Shown in pieces: positions 32,688-41,567 of a stretch of 55,136 nucleotides of DNA (within the stretch, counting starts at the first letter, position 1; every line of letters begins with the position of its first letter). The stretch covers positions 1-55,136 of the forward strand of contig URHS01000013.1 of NCBI GenBank assembly GCA_900547685.1, given 5' to 3'. The notes under the pieces were generated by a model. The model made no database searches and had not been told where the DNA came from. It saw nothing but the letters and a program-made list of their open reading frames with translations. This stretch comes from an uncultured Blautia sp. (GTDB lineage: Bacteria > Bacillota > Clostridia > Lachnospirales > Lachnospiraceae). The position numbers were made by a program, and so were the translations under genes.

Positions 32688-34592
32688 ATGGGCGTTAATA
32701 TGAAAATTACAGAGTTGGACCGATATTTGTTCGGGGAGGGAACTCATTACGAAATTTATAAGCTGTTGGGGGCACATGTGGGTGTGAACAGAAAGAAGGA
32801 AGGCGTTTTCTTTGCAGTATGGGCGCCTCATGCAAAATCAGTTTCCGTAGTGGGAAATTTCAATAACTGGGATGCAAAAGCAGACATTATGAAATGCGAT
32901 AATAATATGGGGCTTTATCAGCTTTTTATTCCGAAGGTAAGAGAAGGAGATTTGTATAAATTCTGCATTACCGCCCAAAGCGGCGAGTTGTTATATAAGG
33001 CAGACCCCTATGCAAATTATTCCGAACTTCGTCCGGGAAATGCTTCAAGGGTTGTGGATTTAACCGGCTATAAATGGTCAGACAGTGTCTGGATGAAAAA
33101 ACGTCAGGAATTTGATGTGGACAAGGATGCCATGTCTGTTTACGAGGTGCATCCCGGCTCATGGAAAAAACATCCGGCACAGGGAGAGGATGATCCCGGT
33201 TTTTATAATTATCGGGAGCTGGCACATGAACTGGCAAAATATGTGAAAGAAATGGGCTATACCCATGTGGAACTTATGGGAATTGCAGAACATCCTTTTG
33301 ACGGTTCATGGGGATATCAGGTAACCGGCTATTATGCACCTACTTCCCGCTATGGTACACCGGAAGATTTTCGCTACTTTGTCAATTATTTACATAAGAA
33401 TAAAATCGGTGTTATTCTGGACTGGGTACCGGCACACTTTCCAAAGGATGCTCATGGGCTGGCAGACTTTGACGGCGCTCCGACTTATGAATATGCAGAT
33501 CCCAGAAAGGGAGAACATCCTGATTGGGGAACAAAAGTCTTTGATTATGGTAAAAATGAAGTGAAAAACTTCCTCATAGCCAATGCGCTGTTTTGGATTG
33601 AGGAATTTCATATTGACGGTCTGCGTGTAGACGCAGTTGCATCTATGCTTTATCTGGATTACGGACGCAGAGACGGAGAATGGGTTCCGAACCAATACGG
33701 AGAAAACAAGAACTTGGAAGCCATTGAATTTTTCCGTCATTTGAATTCCGTTGTTTTAGGGAAACATAAGGGCGTTGTCATGATTGCCGAGGAGTCTACC
33801 GCATGGCCGATGGTAACAGGCAAACCGGAGGACGGCGGACTGGGATTTTCCTTGAAATGGAATATGGGATGGATGCACGACTTTTTGGAATATATGAAGC
33901 TGGACCCGTATTTCAGAAAATACAATCATCATAAAATGACATTTTCCACCTCTTATGCGTACAGCGAAAGATACGTATTGGTGCTTTCTCATGATGAGGT
34001 AGTACATCTGAAATGCTCTATGATAAACAAAATGCCGGGGCTTGGACAGGATAAATTTGAGAACTTAAAAGCCGGATATTCTTATATGATTGGACATCCG
34101 GGTAAGAAATTATTGTTTATGGGACAGGATTTTGGACAGTATCAGGAATGGAGCGAAGAACGAGAATTAGATTGGTACTTGCTGGGAGAACAAAACCATC
34201 AGCAGCTTCAGAATTATGTAAAGGAATTACTTAAAATGTATAAAAAGTACCCTGCTCTATATGCAAATGACAGCAATTATCAGGGACTGGAATGGATTAA
34301 TGCTGATGATGCTAGCAGAAGTATTTACAGTTTTGTACGTTGGTCACCTACAGGCAGAAACAATTTGTTATTTGTAATTAACTATACACCGGTAGCAAGA
34401 GATGATTATAGGGTAGGTGTACCGAAGAGAAAACAGTATAAGCTGATTTTAAACAGCAAGGAACCGGAATTCGGCGGTGATGTACATAAAGAAGTGGTAG
34501 ATTATAAAGCAGTGAAAAAAGAATGTGACGGAAGACCATTTTCCTTTGCATATCCATTACCGGCCTATGGAGTTGCTGTATTCAGATTTTAA
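32688..34592 (+). CDS. glgB: 1,4-alpha-glucan branching enzyme
   Basis: A 634-residue GH13 branching enzyme forming alpha-1,6 branches in glycogen. The N-terminal CBM48 domain shows FAVWAPHAKSVSVVGNFNNW. The barrel contains ILDWVPAHFP, nucleophile Asp in GLRVDAVASMLYLDY, acid/base Glu in VMIAEESTAWP, and LSHDEVVH. The C-terminal all-beta domain ends the chain. Length is normal for the GlgB group. AGGAGG is 8 nt upstream of the ATG at 32688. It lies alone with a TetR gene rather than in a glgCDAP cluster, which is unusual. It is likely linked to the GH13 hydrolase at 5.3 kb by the shared operator. Confidence 0.94.
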   Translation: MGVNMKITELDRYLFGEGTHYEIYKLLGAHVGVNRKKEGVFFAVWAPHAKSVSVVGNFNNWDAKADIMKCDNNMGLYQLFIPKVREGDLYKFCITAQSGELLYKADPYANYSELRPGNASRVVDLTGYKWSDSVWMKKRQEFDVDKDAMSVYEVHPGSWKKHPAQGEDDPGFYNYRELAHELAKYVKEMGYTHVELMGIAEHPFDGSWGYQVTGYYAPTSRYGTPEDFRYFVNYLHKNKIGVILDWVPAHFPKDAHGLADFDGAPTYEYADPRKGEHPDWGTKVFDYGKNEVKNFLIANALFWIEEFHIDGLRVDAVASMLYLDYGRRDGEWVPNQYGENKNLEAIEFFRHLNSVVLGKHKGVVMIAEESTAWPMVTGKPEDGGLGFSLKWNMGWMHDFLEYMKLDPYFRKYNHHKMTFSTSYAYSERYVLVLSHDEVVHLKCSMINKMPGLGQDKFENLKAGYSYMIGHPGKKLLFMGQDFGQYQEWSEERELDWYLLGEQNHQQLQNYVKELLKMYKKYPALYANDSNYQGLEWINADDASRSIYSFVRWSPTGRNNLLFVINYTPVARDDYRVGVPKRKQYKLILNSKEPEFGGDVHKEVVDYKAVKKECDGRPFSFAYPLPAYGVAVFRF

Positions 34593-34643
34593 GTTATAAA
34601 ACATATATAAGAAATATTTATGCATCTTTAGCAGATTTATCCG

Positions 34644-34679
34644 GTGGGCTGTCGCTATATACTTAATGCGACAGCCCAC
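34644..34679 (+). terminator. perfect 12-bp hairpin after glgB
   Basis: GTGGGCTGTCGC (34644-34655) and GCGACAGCCCAC (34668-34679) form a perfect stem around 12 nt. Only a weak T tail follows. TATAAT at 34684-34689 right after it could be the -10 of the dipeptidase gene. Confidence 0.6.
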
Positions 34680-34707
34680 TTAGTATAATCAGAAAGAAGG
34701 AAAAGGA

Positions 34708-35703
34708 ATGAAAGTTTTTGATATGCATTGTGATACAATCAGTGCTATTTATGAAAAAAGAAAGTGTAATGAAAGGTTAGAGCTCAGAGAAAATAATCTG
34801 CATATAGATATAGAAAAGATGAAAAAAGGAGATTATGGACTTCAGACATTTGCACTTTTTGTAGATAAGGGAGAGCAAAAAGACTGTTTTCGGACAGCAC
34901 AGGAAATGATAATGCTGTTTCAAAAGGAAATTAAGAAGAACAGTCAAGATATTGCACAGGTTTTTACATACAGAGATATAGAAGAAAATGAGAAAAACGG
35001 AAAAATTTCAGCACTTTTATCGTTGGAGGAAGGAGCTATTTATGAGCGAGAGCCGGAAATGCTTCGCAGATTTTATGAACAAGGGGTTCGTATGGCAACT
35101 TTTACATGGAATTACGAGAATGATTTAGGATACCCTAATCGTTTTTATGATCCTTTAGAGCAGAAAGTATGGAGTGTAGGAGAAACAGCAGGTTTAAAAA
35201 AGAAAGGATTTGAAATGTTAGAGGAGATGGAAGGACTTGGAATTATTCCTGACGTTTCGCATCTTTCAGACGGAGGTTTTTATGATGTGGCAAAACATAC
35301 AAAGCGTCCTTTTTTGGCATCTCATTCCAATGCAAGAAGCATTGCACCTAATGCAGCTCGAAATTTAACAGATGATATGATACGAATTTTATCTGAAAAA
35401 GGCGGTGTTATGGGACTGAATTTTTGTGTCTCTTTTGTAAGAGAAAACTGGAGACCAAATGAGGAAGGTGCACTTTTATCTGAGCTTATCAGACAGATAA
35501 AATACATTATTGATATAGGTGGCGAGGAATGTCTGGGACTTGGCAGTGATTTTGACGGGATTGAAGAAGTGCCTCTGGAAATGAAAAGTGCAGCAGGGCT
35601 TCCGCTTCTGGCAGAGGCAATGGAAAAAGAAGGTATGCCATATAGTCAGATTGAGAAGGTGTTTTTCAAAAATGTAAAGAGATTTTTAAAAGAAAATTTG
35701 TAG
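34708..35703 (+). CDS. M19 family membrane-dipeptidase-like enzyme
   Basis: A 331-residue binuclear zinc dipeptidase of the renal dipeptidase family, hydrolysing dipeptides (including those with a D-residue) in the cytosol; no signal peptide is present. Metal and catalytic motifs in order are FDMHCDT at the N terminus, LSLEEGA, DVSHLSD, ASHSNARSIAPNARN-type loop (here PNAARN), and GSDFDG. AAGGAAAAGG lies upstream of the ATG. It is monocistronic, ending at a bidirectional terminator. Confidence 0.93.
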   Translation: MKVFDMHCDTISAIYEKRKCNERLELRENNLHIDIEKMKKGDYGLQTFALFVDKGEQKDCFRTAQEMIMLFQKEIKKNSQDIAQVFTYRDIEENEKNGKISALLSLEEGAIYEREPEMLRRFYEQGVRMATFTWNYENDLGYPNRFYDPLEQKVWSVGETAGLKKKGFEMLEEMEGLGIIPDVSHLSDGGFYDVAKHTKRPFLASHSNARSIAPNAARNLTDDMIRILSEKGGVMGLNFCVSFVRENWRPNEEGALLSELIRQIKYIIDIGGEECLGLGSDFDGIEEVPLEMKSAAGLPLLAEAMEKEGMPYSQIEKVFFKNVKRFLKENL

Positions 35704-35705
35704 AA

Positions 35706-35738
35706 AAAAAGGGGTTTGGCGTAAGCACACCCCTTTTT
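35706..35738. terminator. bidirectional terminator, dipeptidase / XRE gene
   Basis: AAAAAGGGGT (35706-35715) pairs with ACCCCTTTTT (35729-35738). It overlaps the stop codon of the convergent XRE gene. Confidence 0.88.
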
Positions 35739-35970
35739 AACATTTAAAATCAAATAAATCGCGAACAGGTACTTCTAATACATCTGCAATGTCAAAAAGA
35801 CTGTCGAGAGAAATGGAAGTTTTTACTCTTGGTGCTTCAATATTACTAATATGCGTTCTGCTAAGTCCTACGCTTTCTGCAAGTTGAGTTTGTGTCAATC
35901 CTTTTAATTTCCGATAATAAGATATGGTAAGTCCTAATTCACGGAATTGTCTTATTCTTTTCTCGTCCAT
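35737..35970 (-). CDS. XRE-family HTH regulator
   Basis: A 77-residue Cro/C1-type helix-turn-helix protein with LGLTISYYRKLKGLTQTQLA and SVGLSRTHISNIEAP as its DNA-binding core, then a short DUF-less tail (VLEVPVRDLFDF). I start at the ATG at 35970 (AAGGAG 9 nt upstream); the longer reading adds 13 unlikely residues. It lies 126 bp downstream of the ATPase gene on the same strand. Target unknown. Confidence 0.88.
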   Translation of the reverse strand: MDEKRIRQFRELGLTISYYRKLKGLTQTQLAESVGLSRTHISNIEAPRVKTSISLDSLFDIADVLEVPVRDLFDFKC

Positions 35971-36096
35971 AAAGGCAAATCTCCTTTTTGCTAAATATAG
36001 CATTGCCATAAAAGGATAAAAACAAACTTAAACTATGCAAAAATAAATTACAACACTGCAAAATATAGATATGAGTTGTAAAAAGACATATAATAA

Positions 36097-37485
36097 CTAA
36101 TTTTTGCAGTGTGTAACTAGATATTTGTCAGCAATATTGCACATCTGTTCTAAGCTAAAGACATGCACATGACTTCCGGAAATTACTTCAAAGCCGCTTA
36201 CAAAGTCTGACTTAGAAAACAGATAATACCATTCTTCCATATCAGGAAAAAGAGAGGAATGTTTTTGCAGCTTGTAAAGTGCGTCAATGTCAATCCATTC
36301 GTCTGTCCAAAAGCAAGTACCCAGTAAAATTTTGTTATTGTTATAGGCTGCAATAGGAATTGTTTCTGTGCGTTTTTTGGTAGGGTGCTGTCCCCACCAT
36401 TTACCTACATTTTTCATAGGGAAAGGAGCTGTGCCCATTTCATCTGTTAAAATCAGAAATTCCTTACAGATAGTTTCAAAAGTATTTTTTGTATAGGTAT
36501 CTAGGGCAGGTAAGACAAAGGTGTTAAAAATAGCTTCCCCTTGTCCGACCTCAATTTCTGAATGATAAGGAAAGACATAAGTGTACCAAAATCGAAAAAT
36601 ACCATCTGAGATAAAATAAACAGCACGGCGGCTGCTCTGATCTTCTGTTACGGGAACCATTCGTTCTGCTAAGTTGTGTGAAGACAGAGAAAGAAGCAAA
36701 CTACTGGCAGCGCTGGGAGTCAGATTTGTATAGTCACAAATTTCCTGTAGTTTTTTATCTTCCTGTCCCATGGAAAGGAGAATAGAGCGCATAACAGAAG
36801 AAGCAGAATAGTATTCTTTTGTTCTGGAAGGCACAAGGCGATAAAAGAAACCGTCTTCTCGAAAGAAAAGCTGATAAATACTGTCTTGCACAGATAGTTT
36901 GGGGTTGAAATACTGCAGATAGGCAGGAACTCCCCCTGTAATACTGTACAGCAGTATCTGTTCTTCTAAAGACATTTCAGGATAAAGCATCCGCATTTCA
37001 AAGAAATGAAATGGTCTTAAAAGAAAAGTATGTTTTTCTTTTGTATATTCTTTTTCATAGGCAGAAGCAGGTTTACATAAAATTAAAAATAAATTTGCAT
37101 CTTTGTTTATACGGTTGAAGAAGGAAGTGATTAATGTGGAAATCCTTCTGTTTCCGGCTGTAAGATGTGGAAAATCATCAAAAACGACCAGTAAGGGCTC
37201 CTGCTCAGAGTGCTTTGCCAGCGATTTAAAAATATCAGTCAGCTTTTTTGCTTGTTGAAAGTCCTTGTGGAACTGTCGTGCACATAATGCTTTTAGCATA
37301 CGGACATTTTCTTCAAAAGATAAAGGAGCAGCTTTGAAATATAAAGTTTTTCTGCTCTTGGAAAGTTCCTGAATAAGTCGGGTTTTTCCCATACCCGGAT
37401 GGGAATATAAAGACATATAGCAGGAGTTTTTTGTATCAAATAAATGGTTAAAATTGGAAAGTATATTCCCTTTGTCTAAAAACAT
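36097..37485 (-). CDS. archaeal-type AAA ATPase with DUF234-like C-terminal domain
   Basis: A 462-residue STAND/AAA-type ATPase. Walker A is SHPGMGKTRL (about 28-37) and Walker B is LLVVFDDFP (about 98-106). An ITGGVPAYLQYF segment precedes a winged-helix region (about 240-290). The C-terminal domain has FISDGIFRFWYTYVFP and, after it, FETICKEF and a restriction-endonuclease-like part with GTCFWTDEW. This domain order matches the archaeal ATPase plus DUF234 family, common in clostridia and archaea and of unknown cellular role. AAGGAG is 7 nt upstream. The small XRE gene follows on the same strand. Confidence 0.85.
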   Translation of the reverse strand: MFLDKGNILSNFNHLFDTKNSCYMSLYSHPGMGKTRLIQELSKSRKTLYFKAAPLSFEENVRMLKALCARQFHKDFQQAKKLTDIFKSLAKHSEQEPLLVVFDDFPHLTAGNRRISTLITSFFNRINKDANLFLILCKPASAYEKEYTKEKHTFLLRPFHFFEMRMLYPEMSLEEQILLYSITGGVPAYLQYFNPKLSVQDSIYQLFFREDGFFYRLVPSRTKEYYSASSVMRSILLSMGQEDKKLQEICDYTNLTPSAASSLLLSLSSHNLAERMVPVTEDQSSRRAVYFISDGIFRFWYTYVFPYHSEIEVGQGEAIFNTFVLPALDTYTKNTFETICKEFLILTDEMGTAPFPMKNVGKWWGQHPTKKRTETIPIAAYNNNKILLGTCFWTDEWIDIDALYKLQKHSSLFPDMEEWYYLFSKSDFVSGFEVISGSHVHVFSLEQMCNIADKYLVTHCKN

Positions 37486-37628
37486 AATATCTCCTTGGAT
37501 TTTGTAAAATAAGATTTAACTTTATTTTAGGTGGAGTTTTCAGGAAAGTCAAAGTATTTTCGCAGGTTTTTTATAGAAAGTTTAGATTTAATTCCAGATT
37601 ATTTAGGGGAAAAAGAGAAAAAGTGTGG

Positions 37629-37634
37629 TACAAT
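37629..37634 (+). promoter_or_regulatory. extended -10 of the second two-component operon
   Basis: TACAAT (37629-37634) preceded by TGG gives an extended -10; no good -35 is visible. It lies 31 nt before the kinase ATG. Confidence 0.55.
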
Positions 37635-37664
37635 ATAGAAAAACTGGGTAGAGAGGCAGTGATT

Positions 37665-39161
37665 ATGAAACTTAAAACCAGAATTATTATTTCTTTTTTT
37701 ATTATTGTTTTGGAACCTTTGCTTTTTACAGGACTGGCTTTTTGGGCGTTTTCGGAATATCAGTTTGGCGTTATAGAAGAACAGTATGGAATAAAGGACC
37801 CCACGTATAAAAGTCTTTCCAATACAGCGGAGATTGTAAACCACCTTAGTAATGAACAGGCAGAAATAATGCAAAAGGTGGCAGAGGAAGAGCCTTATAA
37901 ATTTGAAGATATTGTGTATTTGGACGAGATGAATGCGGAACTTCAGGAAATGCATTCGTATTTGCTGGTCAAAGAGGGTGAAAGAGTAACTTATTATGGA
38001 TGCGAGACTTATCCGGTAGAAGTAGTAAAACGATTGGAACGGTATGAAAATTTTAACTCAGGAAGCAGTGACAGCGTCTATATGGGTGGCAGGGTTCAGG
38101 CTCTTGTAAAGCAGATTAGTTTTCAAACAGATACAGTGCAAGATGGAAGTGCTTTTATTATTTCCAATATTTTTGAGACGCTTCCTCAGTTAAAAGAACT
38201 TTTTAAAAATATGCTGGTAACAGTAATTGTAATTTTGGCGGCTACTGCTTTAGGTCTTACATGGTGGATTTACAGAGGTGTGATTGCTCCTCTTGACAGG
38301 CTCCGAACAGCTACCAGAAGAATTAAGGAAGGGGATTTGAACTTCTCTGTATCTACAGAAGGTGTTAGTGAAATTGCCGATTTGTGTCAGGATTTCGAAG
38401 ATATGCGCCGTCGTTTGAAGGAGAACGCAGAGGAAAAAGTTGCCTTTGACCGAGAGAGTAAGGAACTTATCAGTAATATTTCCCATGATTTAAAGACACC
38501 GATTACGGCGGTAAAAGGCTATGTCGAAGGAATTATGGATGGGGTTGCTAATACACCGGAGAAAATGGAACGTTATATTAAGACGGTCTATAATAAAGCC
38601 AATGAAATGGACAGGTTAATTAATGAGTTGACATTTTATTCAAAGATGGATACAAATAAAATTCCCTATACTTTTAATAAAATTTATGTGACGGAGTTTT
38701 TTGATGACTGTGCAGAAGATTTGAATGTGGAACTTAGCGCCAAGAATGTGGAGTTTTCTTATTCTAATTATGTAGAACCGGAGGTTATGGTAATCGCAGA
38801 TGCGGAGCAGATTAAGCGTGTGGTAAATAACATTGTAAGTAATTCCTTGAAATATACCGGAGAAGGAAAGCAGAAACGGATTAATCTTCGGGTAAAAGAC
38901 GTAGGCGACTTTATTCAAGTAGAAATTGAAGATAACGGTAAAGGAATAGCAGCAAAAGATTTGCCTAATATATTTGACAGATTTTACAGGACAGATGCTT
39001 CCAGAAATTCATCGAAGGGAGGAAGCGGAATTGGTCTTTCTATTGTTAAGAAAATTATGGAGGATCACGGAGGTAAAGTCTGGGCAACAAGCAAGGAGAA
39101 CATTGGAACAGTTATGTATTTTGTTCTGAGAAAATATCAGGAGGTACCGGTAAATGAGTAA
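37665..39161 (+). CDS. sensor histidine kinase
   Basis: A 498-residue membrane kinase: TM1 (about 6-30), an extracytoplasmic acidic sensor region (about 31-182), TM2 (about 184-206), HAMP, H274 in NISHDLKTPITAVKGYVEGI, N-box NNIVSNSLKYTG, DNGKGIAAKDLPNIFDRFYR and GGSGIGLSIVKKIM. I start at 37665, with AGAGG 8 nt upstream, because the longer ORF begins before the -10. Its stop overlaps the regulator gene by 8 bp, kinase first, the reverse of the order in the 1.6-3.6 kb pair. The signal is unknown. Confidence 0.93.
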   Translation: MKLKTRIIISFFIIVLEPLLFTGLAFWAFSEYQFGVIEEQYGIKDPTYKSLSNTAEIVNHLSNEQAEIMQKVAEEEPYKFEDIVYLDEMNAELQEMHSYLLVKEGERVTYYGCETYPVEVVKRLERYENFNSGSSDSVYMGGRVQALVKQISFQTDTVQDGSAFIISNIFETLPQLKELFKNMLVTVIVILAATALGLTWWIYRGVIAPLDRLRTATRRIKEGDLNFSVSTEGVSEIADLCQDFEDMRRRLKENAEEKVAFDRESKELISNISHDLKTPITAVKGYVEGIMDGVANTPEKMERYIKTVYNKANEMDRLINELTFYSKMDTNKIPYTFNKIYVTEFFDDCAEDLNVELSAKNVEFSYSNYVEPEVMVIADAEQIKRVVNNIVSNSLKYTGEGKQKRINLRVKDVGDFIQVEIEDNGKGIAAKDLPNIFDRFYRTDASRNSSKGGSGIGLSIVKKIMEDHGGKVWATSKENIGTVMYFVLRKYQEVPVNE

Positions 39162-39843
39162 GATTTTAATTATAGAAGATGAAGAAGCGATTGCAGATTT
39201 AGAGAAAGATTATCTGGAATTAAGCGGCTTTGAAGTAGAAATTGAAAATAGAGGCGATGTAGGACTAAAAAGAGCCTTGGAGGAAGATTATGATTTATTT
39301 ATTTTAGATTTAATGCTTCCGGAAGTAGATGGCTTTGAAATATGCAGAGAAATCCGTAACCAGAAAAATACACCGATTATTATGGTTTCTGCTAAAAAGG
39401 ATGATATTGATAAAATCAGAGGTCTTGGTCTGGGCGCAGATGACTACATGACAAAACCTTTTAGCCCCAGTGAACTGGTAGCCAGAGTAAAAGCCCACCT
39501 TGCCAGATATGAACGACTGATTGGAACAGGAATTCAGGAAAATGATATTATTGAAATCCGTGGACTGAAAATTGATAAAACAGCAAGACGTGTATGGGTA
39601 AATGGTGAAGAAAAGAACTTTACCACGAAAGAATTTGATCTTCTTACCTTTTTAGCACAAAATCCAAACAGAGTGTTTACTAAGGACGAGCTGTTTAAAG
39701 AAATCTGGGCAATGGAGTCTATTGGAGATATTGCAACTGTTACTGTGCACATTAAAAAAATTCGTGAAAAGATTGAATTTAATACAGCGAAACCTCAATA
39801 TATTGAAACTATTTGGGGTGTAGGATATCGGTTTAAAGTGTAA
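39154..39843 (+). CDS. OmpR-family response regulator
   Basis: A 229-residue regulator with receiver domain (D52 in LFILDLMLPEVDGFE, KPF near 108) and a winged-helix output domain ending in VTVHIKKIREKIEF and IETIWGVGYRFKV. It is the cognate partner of the kinase just upstream, with which it overlaps. No target operon is adjacent: a terminator follows and the next genes run the other way. Confidence 0.94.
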   Translation: MSKILIIEDEEAIADLEKDYLELSGFEVEIENRGDVGLKRALEEDYDLFILDLMLPEVDGFEICREIRNQKNTPIIMVSAKKDDIDKIRGLGLGADDYMTKPFSPSELVARVKAHLARYERLIGTGIQENDIIEIRGLKIDKTARRVWVNGEEKNFTTKEFDLLTFLAQNPNRVFTKDELFKEIWAMESIGDIATVTVHIKKIREKIEFNTAKPQYIETIWGVGYRFKV

Positions 39844-39862
39844 AGTTAGAAATGAGTATATT

Positions 39863-39936
39863 GAGGCTGTTTCATTAAGTGCATATCGAGAATATTTATA
39901 CATTTTACGAGCTTCTGCCTAATGTAACAGCCTCTT
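39863..39936 (+). terminator. terminator after the second two-component pair
   Basis: GAGGCTGTT (39863-39871) pairs with AACAGCCTC (39926-39934), extended inward by CATTA/TAATG. A long loop separates the arms, and a weak TT-rich tail follows. Confidence 0.6.
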
Positions 39937-39953
39937 AAGATTTTAATTGTATT

Positions 39954-40736
39954 TTATTGTGTCAGAATATGAGTTTTTTTATTAATTGGATTTTTGATTT
40001 TTAATTGCTCTTTGTTGTTTGAAGATATCATATATGAAGTAGTTGCCCCGTTTAAAATGCTGATGGAAACATGAACAGGTACATCATTCTCGTCATATAC
40101 AATTTTAAATATGTCAAATGCAGGATCTCCCTCTTCACAATGAAGGTAAGCTGCTTCGTCTTTTTTTGCCTTTCGTACTTTGATTACTTTCTCGGAATTT
40201 ACCATTTTTACGTGATATATATTTTTTAAAATTTTATATACAGAAAAATTTCCGGTCAGATATTTCTGTATATCAGGATAACGGTCAGAAGGAAGATAGC
40301 AGGTATCTATAAAGATCATTGTATCATCATGTCCCATAACACGTTTAATTTCAATGATATCAGAAGTATCAGGAATGTTCAGGTATTCGCTGAATTCATC
40401 AGAAGTTTTTTTGAATTGAAGGGAAAGTAGTTCAGAAAATGCATTCTGATTTCTATCTTCTATTGCTTCATGAAAACCACCGATTTCATTTAACCTGATG
40501 CGTAAGGAAGGGTCCAGAACAAAAGTGCCTTTTCCTTGCTTTTTTACCAAAATATTTTTGCCACAAAGTTCTTTCACAGCTCGTCTGACGGTGATACGGC
40601 TGACATTATATGCGGCTTCCAGTTCTGTTTCTGTGGGAAGTTTATCACCGGCTTTATAAGTGCCATTTTTGATGTTTTCTATAATAGCATCCATAAGCTG
40701 TTGGTATAGTGGCTTGATTATATTTTGTTCTAACAT
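39954..40736 (-). CDS. frlR: GntR/HutC-family regulator of the fructosamine operon
   Basis: A 260-residue repressor. The N-terminal winged helix contains IIENIKNGTYKAGDKLPTE, NVSRITVRRAVKEL and GKGTFV. The C-terminal UTRA ligand domain (about 80-240) binds a small effector, probably a phosphorylated sugar-amine. It is the last gene of the minus-strand frl-type operon, 24 bp after the PHP gene. The 16-bp palindrome TATATAACGTTATATA at the operon promoter (46571-46586) is the likely operator. Naming after FrlR is by context. Confidence 0.82.
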   Translation of the reverse strand: MLEQNIIKPLYQQLMDAIIENIKNGTYKAGDKLPTETELEAAYNVSRITVRRAVKELCGKNILVKKQGKGTFVLDPSLRIRLNEIGGFHEAIEDRNQNAFSELLSLQFKKTSDEFSEYLNIPDTSDIIEIKRVMGHDDTMIFIDTCYLPSDRYPDIQKYLTGNFSVYKILKNIYHVKMVNSEKVIKVRKAKKDEAAYLHCEEGDPAFDIFKIVYDENDVPVHVSISILNGATTSYMISSNNKEQLKIKNPINKKTHILTQ

Positions 40737-40760
40737 ATTTACTTTTAATCTCCAGTTATC

Positions 40761-41567
40761 TTATATTTTTATCATTTTCGGGGTTCTGTTATGATATTGC
40801 GCAATATAAGAGAAACCTGCTTCTTTCAGGCAGTCCAGTGCAATATCAAAATCTCTTTGCAAATCAGTTGCCCGATGGGCATCTGAACCTAAGGTGATAA
40901 TTTCACCATGAAGCTTGGAATAGAGTTTTAATACCTCCAGTGACGGCATGCAGCCGATACCATAACGTACTCCGGATGTGTTAATTTCTATACCAATTCC
41001 ATGAGAAATCGCTGTTTTTAATACCTTCTGTAAATAATCGTTTTCACAGGGGATATTTATGTGAATTCCCTGTCTGGCAGCGTATCGCTTAAATAAATCA
41101 AGATGTCCAAGACAGTCACATAAATGATTTTCGACTATTCCCAGAAGATTAGAAAAATAAGTATTACATAGCCGGTCAATATTTATTGTCTTATAATTAT
41201 ACATTGATAAATCTACGTTGTCAATTTTATGGCAGGAGCCAATAACATAGTCAAAAGGATATTTTTTTAAGAATTTTTTTGCTGTTTCTGGTTGAAGATG
41301 GGGTTGGCCAAATTCAATGCCAAACCCTACATGCACAGATGTAGGGTTTGATTGTTTTAGAAGGCAATATTTAGCATAATAGTTGTCCAGATATTCTTCG
41401 TGAAATTTTGGACTCTTATAAGAACCAGAAAAAAATTCAAAATGTTCAGTCAGCATTAATTCCGGAATGTTGTTTTCTTGGGCGGTATTTAGAATATTGG
41501 TGTAACTTTCATGAGAGTCAGGGGAGACAGAGGAATGAATGTGATAATCTGGAATATTTTCTATCAT
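40761..41567 (-). CDS. PHP-domain phosphoesterase (histidinol-phosphatase-like)
   Basis: A 268-residue PHP-fold metal-dependent phosphoesterase: DYHIHSSVSPDSHESY at the N terminus, LTEHFEF, GFGIEFGQPH, GSCHKID, LGHLDLFKRY and the closing GSDAHRATD are the metal-ligand motifs. It resembles HisK-type histinidol phosphatases but sits inside a sugar-amine operon, so it may hydrolyse a phosphorylated intermediate there. The true start is ATG at 41567, overlapping the kinase stop by 4 bp; the longer reading lies in the kinase gene. It is not a standard frl component. Confidence 0.85.
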   Translation of the reverse strand: MIENIPDYHIHSSVSPDSHESYTNILNTAQENNIPELMLTEHFEFFSGSYKSPKFHEEYLDNYYAKYCLLKQSNPTSVHVGFGIEFGQPHLQPETAKKFLKKYPFDYVIGSCHKIDNVDLSMYNYKTINIDRLCNTYFSNLLGIVENHLCDCLGHLDLFKRYAARQGIHINIPCENDYLQKVLKTAISHGIGIEINTSGVRYGIGCMPSLEVLKLYSKLHGEIITLGSDAHRATDLQRDFDIALDCLKEAGFSYIAQYHNRTPKMIKI

